Assembly: GCA_001871415.1 (NCBI GenBank)
Contig: MNWW01000029.1
Span: 1 to 36,050 of the forward strand
Direction: 5' to 3'
DNA length: 36,050 bases
Source of the DNA: Candidatus Woesearchaeota archaeon CG1_02_57_44
GTDB lineage: Archaea > Nanobdellota > Nanobdellia > Woesearchaeales > CG1-02-57-44
Under the pieces are notes generated by a model. It worked only from the letters and a program-made list of their open reading frames with translations, searched no databases and was not told where the DNA came from. The translations under genes were made by a program, and so were the position numbers. This document shows, piece after piece, positions 25,133 through 31,576 of this stretch (position 1 is the first letter of the stretch; every line of letters starts with the position of its first letter).

Positions 25133-25143
25133 GTTTTTAAAGG
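25133..25143 (-). promoter_or_regulatory. TATA box for the 237-aa coiled-coil gene
   Basis: Minus strand CCTTTAAAAAC, about 27 bp upstream of the ATG at 25111, without a ribosome-binding site between. It fits a leaderless transcript. Confidence 0.6.
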
Positions 25144-25209
25144 TTTCTCCCTAAAACAGTGATTGGCCAGGCAAAGAACTGTTGATTGCAGCGCGTTGTG
25201 GCGTGTATG

Positions 25210-25734
25210 CTACTCCTGTCCTGCTGTTGGGGATTCCTGGGATGCCTTATGCTCAGCGGTGATTCTCCGGGCTATCCTCTCCGCCTCTTCATAGCTCACA
25301 AAGCTTGTCGGGTCCCAGAGCGAGAGGTACTTGTCGAGGACCTGGATCTCCGAACGCCTGGCGCATCCCGCCAGCTCCTTGAGGATCAGCGTCGCTGTCT
25401 GGCGCAGTTGGGCAAGCTCGCGCTTGGCGTCCGTAAAACCTTCTCGGATTATCTTGATATCGCCGCCCAGTTTCTTGTGGCTGGAAAGCAGGTTCTCGTC
25501 TATGACCTGCAGCCTGCGCCGCAGGTTGATGTAGCGCTCTTCCAGGACTCTCAGGCGCCTGCTCACGCTGTTTATCTCTTCCTGCAGGGGATTGGCTGAG
25601 GGCGCGGCAGGGGTCCCTCTCGGTTGTTTTGCCTGCTTCTGCGCTCTTCCCTGCTTCTGGGCTCCTGGCAGTGATGGTATGCCTTGCGGTCCGAGAGGGG
25701 AAGGCGCTGTCGAATCCTGGCTGGTGAGCTGCAT
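25210..25734 (-). CDS. Coiled-coil protein, possible FlaC/E-like archaellum accessory
   Basis: I place the start at the ATG at 25734 because a TATA box (GTATAAAAAGT on the plus strand, 25756-25766) is centred about 26 bp upstream; a longer open frame to 26082 would cross the divergent promoter and the regulator gene. The resulting 174-residue protein has a Pro/Gln-rich N-terminus (1-50), a long helical coiled coil (about 50-120) and a short C-terminal domain with LDKYLSLWDPTSFVSYEEAE. The LW-x-P-x-x-FV-x-x-EEAE pattern is reminiscent of the C-terminal domain of archaellum FlaC/D/E proteins. This similarity is weak and by eye, so treat the function as tentative. The gene is divergent from the ATPase operon. 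Confidence 0.78.
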   Translation of the reverse strand: MQLTSQDSTAPSPLGPQGIPSLPGAQKQGRAQKQAKQPRGTPAAPSANPLQEEINSVSRRLRVLEERYINLRRRLQVIDENLLSSHKKLGGDIKIIREGFTDAKRELAQLRQTATLILKELAGCARRSEIQVLDKYLSLWDPTSFVSYEEAERIARRITAEHKASQESPTAGQE

Positions 25735-25755
25735 GGGTGGTTCTTGGGAAGGGAT

Positions 25756-25766
25756 GTATAAAAAGT
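25756..25766 (-). promoter_or_regulatory. TATA box for the 174-aa coiled-coil gene
   Basis: Minus strand ACTTTTTATAC, about 26 bp before the ATG at 25734. It supports the short start and a leaderless message. Confidence 0.6.
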
Positions 25767-25884
25767 TACCCACTGGGGTCCCTGTAGCTTGATCGCATTG
25801 TGCGGTGGTGTCGATGTCAGCGACCGAAACCATTATAAGGTGAATATGATAAAATACAGTTGATGGCAGGAAATACTCTTCATC

Positions 25885-25900
25885 ATATAAAATATATTTT
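25885..25900 (+). promoter_or_regulatory. TATA box of the RHH-ATPase-platform operon
   Basis: ATATAAAATATATTTT sits in a 223-bp divergent intergenic region. Transcription would begin near 25915, giving a leader of about 43 nt that contains a GGAGGTGG Shine-Dalgarno sequence (25940-25947). The region between the two divergent TATA boxes is AT-rich and is the logical binding site for the ribbon-helix-helix regulator encoded just downstream. Confidence 0.6.
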
Positions 25901-25957
25901 CTCATATGTACGGGGCTTGCTGCGCGAGCTTCGCTTTGCGGAGGTGGCTGGGCAGCC

Positions 25958-26107
25958 ATGAAAAAGCCGCTCTCTGCCACGGTCGACGCGTCGCTCGTCA
26001 GCTGGATAGACAAGAAGCTCAAGGGCAGCCCGCGCTTTCGCAACCGCAGCCACCTGGTGGAGACAGCGCTTCGCAAGTTCATCGACGACTATCAGGAGGA
26101 GTCCTGA
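25958..26107 (+). CDS. Ribbon-helix-helix (CopG/MetJ-like) regulator, 49 aa
   Basis: A short gene that is easy to overlook. The ATG at 25958 follows a GGAGGTGG ribosome site and opens a 49-codon frame ending TGA at 26105-26107. The start MKKPLSATVDASLVSWIDKK gives the beta strand plus first helix of a ribbon-helix-helix fold, and RFRNRSHLVETALRKFI gives the classical turn and second helix (S-x-L-V-x-x-A-L-x-x-F). Such proteins bind operators as dimers through the paired strands. Being first in the operon directly before the secretion ATPase, it probably regulates this operon and perhaps the divergent coiled-coil gene. No toxin gene adjoins it, so an antitoxin role is less likely. Confidence 0.82.
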   Translation: MKKPLSATVDASLVSWIDKKLKGSPRFRNRSHLVETALRKFIDDYQEES

Positions 26108-26209
26108 TGGTCGTCCTACGACGTATGGACCCTGGTGGTACTGCTCTCTGCGGTATCAACTCTTCTTGCATTCTGGGTATTGCAGGTGTCACCCCGGAGG
26201 CTGACCGCC

Positions 26210-28471
26210 ATGCCTGAAGGCTACGACATCCTGCACGAGGGTGAGGACGTCATATTGCGCATCGACGCTGAAAAAGCGGCGTATGTCCCGAGCCTGGAGG
26301 ACTCAGCGCTCTGTATGGGGGACACGGTAGAGAAACTCGCTGAGGCGGGACGCGTCACGAAAATTGTCTTCACGCAGAAACGGGATTACGAGTATGACCA
26401 GACGCAGACCGAGATGCTGATGGAGATAGCCAAGCTCTACAATCAACTCATACGGCAGAAGAATATGCTGGGCTACTACGCGCTCGTCATGCCCGGCTGC
26501 GAGAACTACGCGAACGCGCGTTACAATGAATTGCAGCAGGTGGTCTTTCAGCTGCTCAAGAGCGACCCTCTTGGCTGCTATGTGGAGCTCAAACGCATCT
26601 ATCGCCATGAACGCATCAGCGCCGCCAAGAGCTTCAGCGAGCAGGAGGCGGCCTGCATCAAAAAGTACATCGGTGTGCTGCGTTATCTGCTTGGGCAGCT
26701 GGACGCGACCAAGCTCATCCAGATGGCCAAGAGTCTGCTCGGAGGCTATCAGATGGGCAATAGGGATCCTTATCAGAAACTCTTCTCGCCCAGCATCAAG
26801 CCTGATTTCATGTTCACCAAGCTCATGGCGACGTATCCTGCGGACGCTGAAGAGCTGGACACCTATATCATTGACGATACTGAAGTCTCCATCTTCTCCC
26901 TGCCCGACAGCATCCAAAGCCTCTATCATATCATACCGCCGGAATTCAAGCTCACGGAGGACAAATACGACCTGCTGGATATCGCGCGCAAGATAATGAG
27001 CGAGCACAAGCCCAAGCGCGCCGAATTCACTGATCCCAAACGCATGCGTGAGGTCTTTGGCAATGTCGGTCATGACCTGCTCGAGGAGCTCGCGGGCTAT
27101 CGCAACCTGCGTCTGCGGGAAAAGGAGCTTGATCAGCTGACGCAGATACTGGTGCGCTATACGGTCGGCTTCGGTCTCATCGAGGTCATCCTCAAGGACG
27201 AGCTGGTCCAAGACATCACCATCAACAGCCCTATGGGCCGCATCCCCATCTTCCTGGTCCACGCCAAGTTCGACGACTGCATCACCAATATCGTCCCGAC
27301 GGAAGGCGAGGCTGAATCCTGGGCGTCAAAGCTTCGCCTGATGTCTGGAAGGCCCCTTGACGAGGCGAATCCCATCCTGGACACGGAGCTTGAGCTGCCA
27401 GGAGCGCGCGCGCGCGTCGCGGTCATATCAGAACCCCTGAATCCTACAGGTCTGGCCTACGCGTTCCGTCGTCACAGGGACAAGCCCTGGACCTTGCCTT
27501 TATTCATGAAGGCGCGTATGATAAACGCGCTGGGCGCGGGGCTCATGAGCTTCCTCATCGACGGCAGCCGCACCCTGCTCGTCGCAGGAACACGCAGCGC
27601 TGGTAAGAGCTCGTTGCTCGGCAGCGTGCTGGTGGAGATCATGCGCAAGTATCGTATCCTCACTATCGAGGATACGCTCGAGTTGCCAACCACCGCATTG
27701 CGCAATCTTGGCTATAACATCCAACCCCTGAAAGTCGCGTCAGCCCTCACCAAGGGCAGCAGCGAGGTCTCCGCGGACGAGGGCATCAGGACCACGCTGC
27801 GCATGGGTGACTCCTGCCTCATCGTCGGCGAAGTCAGAAGCACGGAGGCCGCGGCGCTCTATGAGGCCATGCGCGTGGGCGCGCTGGCTAACGTTGTGGC
27901 GGGCACTATCCATGGCGACTCGCCCTACGGCGTCTATGATCGCGTGGTCAATGACCTGAAGGTACCGCGCACGAGTTTCAAGGCCACGGACATCATCATG
28001 GTGGCCAATCCCCTGCGTAGCCCTGACGGTCTGCACAGGTGGCGGCGCGTCACCCAGATAAGCGAGGTGCGCAAGAAGTGGGAAGATGACCCGCTCATCG
28101 AAGGAGGGTTTGTCGATCTCATGAAATACGATTCCCTCACGGATGAGCTGCAGCCCAGCACGGACCTGATGAACGGCGACTCTGACATCCTCAAGAGCAT
28201 CGCCGCCAATGTCAAGGAGTGGTCTGGCAACTGGGACGCTGTCTGGGGCAATGTGATGCTGCGTGCCGATATCAAGCAGGACCTGCTCGACCTCTCCGAG
28301 AAGGCGAAGAACCCGGAGATGCTCGAGGCGCCCTTCGTCATCCAGGGCAATGACCAGTTCCATCGCATCAGCTACAAGGTGCTTGAAGAGACCGGAGGCC
28401 TTGAGCCCAAACGCATCCGTTTTGAGTGGAACGATTGGCTCAAGGACGCGGCGAAGAAGACGTTCAAGTGA
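26210..28471 (+). CDS. FlaI/TadA/VirB11-like secretion ATPase
   Basis: A 753-residue ATPase of the type II/IV secretion family that powers pilus or archaellum assembly. After an N-terminal region of about 330 residues comes the family N-domain, then the catalytic core: Walker A GTRSAGKSS (about 460-468), an Asp box in TIEDTLELP, Walker B CLIVGEVRS (about 537-545) and a His box GTIHGDSPYG (about 565-574). FlaI proteins are usually 500-600 residues; both the N-terminal region and about 130 C-terminal residues are longer here. The ATG at 26210 was chosen for its GGAGG at 26196-26200, nine bases upstream. A GTG at 26135 in the same frame would add a hydrophobic helix. It should sit on the cytosolic face and drive the platform protein encoded at 29260. 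Confidence 0.92.
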   Translation: MPEGYDILHEGEDVILRIDAEKAAYVPSLEDSALCMGDTVEKLAEAGRVTKIVFTQKRDYEYDQTQTEMLMEIAKLYNQLIRQKNMLGYYALVMPGCENYANARYNELQQVVFQLLKSDPLGCYVELKRIYRHERISAAKSFSEQEAACIKKYIGVLRYLLGQLDATKLIQMAKSLLGGYQMGNRDPYQKLFSPSIKPDFMFTKLMATYPADAEELDTYIIDDTEVSIFSLPDSIQSLYHIIPPEFKLTEDKYDLLDIARKIMSEHKPKRAEFTDPKRMREVFGNVGHDLLEELAGYRNLRLREKELDQLTQILVRYTVGFGLIEVILKDELVQDITINSPMGRIPIFLVHAKFDDCITNIVPTEGEAESWASKLRLMSGRPLDEANPILDTELELPGARARVAVISEPLNPTGLAYAFRRHRDKPWTLPLFMKARMINALGAGLMSFLIDGSRTLLVAGTRSAGKSSLLGSVLVEIMRKYRILTIEDTLELPTTALRNLGYNIQPLKVASALTKGSSEVSADEGIRTTLRMGDSCLIVGEVRSTEAAALYEAMRVGALANVVAGTIHGDSPYGVYDRVVNDLKVPRTSFKATDIIMVANPLRSPDGLHRWRRVTQISEVRKKWEDDPLIEGGFVDLMKYDSLTDELQPSTDLMNGDSDILKSIAANVKEWSGNWDAVWGNVMLRADIKQDLLDLSEKAKNPEMLEAPFVIQGNDQFHRISYKVLEETGGLEPKRIRFEWNDWLKDAAKKTFK

Positions 28472-28563
28472 GGCAAGACGCGAATCACTATCACAGGAAA
28501 CACATCCACAGAAGATCTGGGCCGATAGGGGATACGTTTCCTATCAAAAAAGAGGCGCATACG

Positions 28564-28662
28564 GTGAACAAAGAGGTGATGGCAGCTGTTGCAGGAGTGG
28601 CGACAGCCCTGTCGGCTATTGAGGGATGGTCCGTCGCCAGGAGGATGGCGCATGCAGTCTGA
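28564..28662 (+). CDS. Possible 32-aa small hydrophobic protein
   Basis: Between the ATPase and the next membrane protein, a GTG at 28564 (or ATG at 28579) opens a short frame ending TGA at 28660-28662. It encodes an Ala/Val-rich helix (VMAAVAGVATALSAIEGW) and a basic end. AGAGG lies upstream of the GTG, and the frame overlaps the following start by 11 bases, a layout common in operons. Against it: it is very short and matches no family I recognise. It could be a small membrane subunit of the machine or chance. Confidence 0.3.
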   Translation: MNKEVMAAVAGVATALSAIEGWSVARRMAHAV

Positions 28663-29263
28663 CGAGCACATCCTGCATTACATCGCGCAGCAGCTGCGCG
28701 ACGGTGAGGATCCTGCCCAGGTGCGTGAGTTCCTGCGCAGCAGGCATATCCCCCTGGTCACTATCAGGCGATTGTTCGCAGAAGCAGAGCAAGCTGTTGA
28801 ATTCGAGACAGCGACTGCGAAGCATCACAGCACCGCGCTCTTTGACGTGGCTTTGCTCATCTTATTCCTCTACAATATCCTCCTGCAGGCGCTGAGTACG
28901 CTCGCCATCGCGGTCAATGGGTGGCTCGCTTTCATCGCCTTGCCGCTGGGTATGTGCTTTGGTTATCTCGCATCGCACCTGCTGCATCGCACTGGCGCGG
29001 GACCCACCCGTATCGCCCGGTTGGGATTCCTGCTGTTTCCGTCGTCGCTGCCTTTTGTGCTGTTCCTTCCTGCATTGTTCGTGCAGTATTCCCTGGCCTA
29101 CGCGTACCTCGCCATGGTGCTCTACTACTTCGGCATGAACGGGATGTTTCTGCGCTTTCATCAGCGCAGCGAGCATGACCTGCGCACTGTCCGGCATCTG
29201 GCGCTCGAGGGACTGACATTCATCATGTTGCTCGCAGCGCTGCTCACGGCGGTGATCCTGTGA
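28652..29263 (+). CDS. Membrane protein with N-terminal helical module, between ATPase and platform
   Basis: A 203-residue protein whose first 48 residues are cytosolic and form a helical module: ILHYIAQQLRDGEDPAQVRE, then FLRSRHIPLVTIRRLFAEAE. This closely resembles the second module in the giant surface protein's cytoplasmic tail. About five membrane helices follow, for example LLILFLYNILLQALSTLAIAV, WLAFIALPLGMCFGYLASHLL, a long hydrophobic pair around FVLFLPALFVQYSLAYAYLA, and a final LTFIMLLAALLTAVIL. The ATG at 28652 follows GGAGG (28640-28644) with a 7-base gap. Its stop overlaps the next start as GTGA, so it is made together with the platform protein. No named family is recognised. 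Confidence 0.85.
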   Translation: MQSDEHILHYIAQQLRDGEDPAQVREFLRSRHIPLVTIRRLFAEAEQAVEFETATAKHHSTALFDVALLILFLYNILLQALSTLAIAVNGWLAFIALPLGMCFGYLASHLLHRTGAGPTRIARLGFLLFPSSLPFVLFLPALFVQYSLAYAYLAMVLYYFGMNGMFLRFHQRSEHDLRTVRHLALEGLTFIMLLAALLTAVIL

Positions 29264-31470
29264 ACCAGGACGACATCAACCTCCTGCTGGAGCGTTACAA
29301 GCAGAAGATAGAGACTGAACTCGCGAGAGACAAGCAAGGCGATGTGGCCGGCCAGGCGCCTATCCAGACGCGTAACTACCAGGACTTCAAGGAGGAGGTG
29401 CTCAGCAGCAGGCACACGTTCTATGAACGGCTGTGCAATGGCTGCGAGCGTATCATCAAACCGCAGGTGTCAGCCAAACGCCGTGGGCCCATTGTCGATG
29501 CCATCGAGAACGCGCATCTGTCCATCACCCCTGAAGGAGCTGCCAGCCTCGCGCTCATCGCGCCGTTGACCATCATCCTGCTGGGGCTTTTTTTCTTTGG
29601 CATGCTGCCCTTGCTCTTTGGCAGCGCGCCCCAGATGTTCTTTGTCGTCATGACTCTGCTCACTGGCGCGGGCATCGCGCTTCCGTTGGCTAACATGCCC
29701 TTGACTATCGCTAATAGCTACCGACTGAAGGCGAGCAACCAGATGGTGCTGTGCATCTTCTACGTGGTCACGCACATGCGCCACAATAGCAACCTCGAGC
29801 TCGCTGTCGACTTCGCGTCCGAGCACATCGGGCCGCCGCTGAGCCTTGACATGAAGAAAGTGCTCTGGAATGTCGAGACTGGCAAATATGATACGATCAA
29901 GGAGGCGCTGGAAGTATATCTTGACGGCTGGAAGAAATGGAACCTTGAGTTCGTCGAATCATTCAATCTCATCATCTCGTCGCTGTATGAGAACAGCGAG
30001 GAGCGCAGGCTCAACGCGCTGGACAAGTCGCTCACCATCATCCTGGAGGAGACGTACGAGAAGATGCTGCATTACGCGCAGAACCTGCAGAACCCCATGA
30101 ATATGCTCACCATGCTGGGTATCATGCTCCCTATCATGGGGCTGGTCATATTGCCGCTCGCGCTTAATTTCCTCAGCAGCATCAAGTGGTATCACATCAT
30201 GGCCATCTATGATGTGCTGCTGCCTGCCATCGTCTACCTCTATGGCATCAGCATCCTCAACACAAGACCGACGGGCTATGGCGAGACGGACATCTCTGAA
30301 TCCAATCCTGAATTCGCCAAGTACAAGAACATCGTGCTGCACATCGGCGGCAGGGAGGTGCTGGTCAGCCCAGCCATGGTCTCGCTGATGGTGTTTGGTG
30401 TGCTCCTGTTCATCGGCCTGCTGCCATTGCTGCTGGGAAGAATCATCCCGCAGCAGACGCTGCTGAATGAAGGGTTCATCATCGAGAGCATGCGCATGAA
30501 GTTCCTCGGCTACAAGCTGACCAATGAGCCAGGCAAGTCCTTCATGGTCGGACCCTATGGCATCGGCGCGTCCGTGCTCAGCCTCTTTGTCACGTTGTCG
30601 CTGGGGATCTCGCTTGGCATGTACTTTCGCAACCGCTCGCGCAACCTCATGAAGATACGCGAGAACAGCAAGAAGCTCGAGTCAGAATTCGCGTCGTCGC
30701 TCTTCCAGCTCGGAAACCGGCTGGGCGACAACATCCCCGCGGAGATAGCGTTCCAGAAAGTGGCGGACGTCATGGAAGGCACCACGTCCGGGGATTTCTT
30801 CAAGGTCGTGAGCATGAACATACGGCGGCTTGGCATGGGCCTAAAGGCGGCGATCTTTGATCCCCGCATCGGAGCGCTCGTCTATTTTCCATCGGATCTC
30901 ATCAAGAGCAGTATGAAGGTGCTCGTGGAGAGCGCGCGCAAGGGGCCTGTCATCGCCAGCCAGGCGCTCATATCGGTCAGCGAGTATCTCAAGGAGATGC
31001 ATCGCATCGACGAGCGCCTCAAGGATCTGCTCGCGGAGATAATCAGCGGCATGAAGAGCCAGACCAGCTTCATGGCCCCTGCCATCTCAGGCATCGTCGT
31101 GGGCATCACCAGCATGATAACCTTCATCCTCGCTGAGCTCGGCACGCTCATGAGCGACCTGGGCAAGGAGCAGGCAGCGGCAGGCGGGCAGTCCATGGCA
31201 GGGCTGCAGATATTCGGGAACGCTGATCCTATCCCCACCTACTACTTCCAGCTCATCGTCGGCATCTATATCGTGCAGCTGGTCTATATCCTCACGGTCA
31301 TGCAGAACGGCATCGAGAACGGCGCGGACAAGCTCAACGAGCGCCACCTGCTCGGGCAGAACATGATCCGCTCCGTAGTGCTCTACTGCATATTGGTCCT
31401 TATCGTCATGTTCATCTTCAACTCCATCGCAGGCAAGATACTGGCGAGCACTGCGCTGGCCGCAGGATGA
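29260..31470 (+). CDS. FlaJ/TadC-like platform protein with two T2SSF domains
   Basis: A 736-residue integral membrane protein that should anchor the pilus or archaellum ATPase in the membrane. About nine hydrophobic segments are visible: two near 94-145, two near 281-335, one near 375-393, one near 433-453, and three near 607-634, 662-680 and 708-730. Between the membrane groups are two large charged helical cytosolic regions (about 150-280 and 455-605) corresponding to T2SSF repeats. The second contains the typical FQLGNRLGDNIPAEIAF pattern. Archaeal FlaJ is nearer 500-570 residues, so this is longer, and it has a 90-residue soluble N-terminus. The GTG start overlaps the preceding stop (GTGA). 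It is the last clear gene of the machine operon. Confidence 0.92.
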   Translation: MNQDDINLLLERYKQKIETELARDKQGDVAGQAPIQTRNYQDFKEEVLSSRHTFYERLCNGCERIIKPQVSAKRRGPIVDAIENAHLSITPEGAASLALIAPLTIILLGLFFFGMLPLLFGSAPQMFFVVMTLLTGAGIALPLANMPLTIANSYRLKASNQMVLCIFYVVTHMRHNSNLELAVDFASEHIGPPLSLDMKKVLWNVETGKYDTIKEALEVYLDGWKKWNLEFVESFNLIISSLYENSEERRLNALDKSLTIILEETYEKMLHYAQNLQNPMNMLTMLGIMLPIMGLVILPLALNFLSSIKWYHIMAIYDVLLPAIVYLYGISILNTRPTGYGETDISESNPEFAKYKNIVLHIGGREVLVSPAMVSLMVFGVLLFIGLLPLLLGRIIPQQTLLNEGFIIESMRMKFLGYKLTNEPGKSFMVGPYGIGASVLSLFVTLSLGISLGMYFRNRSRNLMKIRENSKKLESEFASSLFQLGNRLGDNIPAEIAFQKVADVMEGTTSGDFFKVVSMNIRRLGMGLKAAIFDPRIGALVYFPSDLIKSSMKVLVESARKGPVIASQALISVSEYLKEMHRIDERLKDLLAEIISGMKSQTSFMAPAISGIVVGITSMITFILAELGTLMSDLGKEQAAAGGQSMAGLQIFGNADPIPTYYFQLIVGIYIVQLVYILTVMQNGIENGADKLNERHLLGQNMIRSVVLYCILVLIVMFIFNSIAGKILASTALAAG

Positions 31471-31525
31471 GCGGCTGCAGGATGGTGGCAGAGGATGAGG
31501 GGTGCAGGATGAGCGGCTACAGGAT
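31462..31525 (+). repeat. Degenerate direct repeats at the platform gene 3' end
   Basis: GCAGGATGAGCGGCT plus a following -CAGGAT occurs at 31462-31483 and again at 31504-31525 with one mismatch over 22 bases. Two weaker GGATG-containing units lie between, giving about five units of 13-15 bases. The array covers the platform gene's stop codon and ends just upstream of the next promoter. Confidence 0.7.
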
Positions 31526-31541
31526 ATCCTTGCATCGGGCG

Positions 31542-31553
31542 TATATCTTTTAA
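31542..31553 (+). promoter_or_regulatory. TATA box for the GT-C glycosyltransferase gene
   Basis: TATATCTTTTAA is centred about 29 bp before the ATG at 31577. It indicates a separate, nearly leaderless transcript and argues against an upstream start at 31502. Confidence 0.5.
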
Positions 31554-31576
31554 GCAGTGTTGTACTCCACCAGGGC

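Noticed and set aside
26105-26107. TGA recoded as tryptophan, fusing RHH regulator and ATPase
   Set aside because: TGA ends many genes in this window, including ATGA overlaps where it must act as stop, and no recoding element is seen. Separate starts explain the layout.
26303-27262. A 319-codon minus-strand frame
   Set aside because: It is antisense to the N-terminal half of the secretion ATPase, which has clear family motifs. The reverse frame is a by-product of codon bias.
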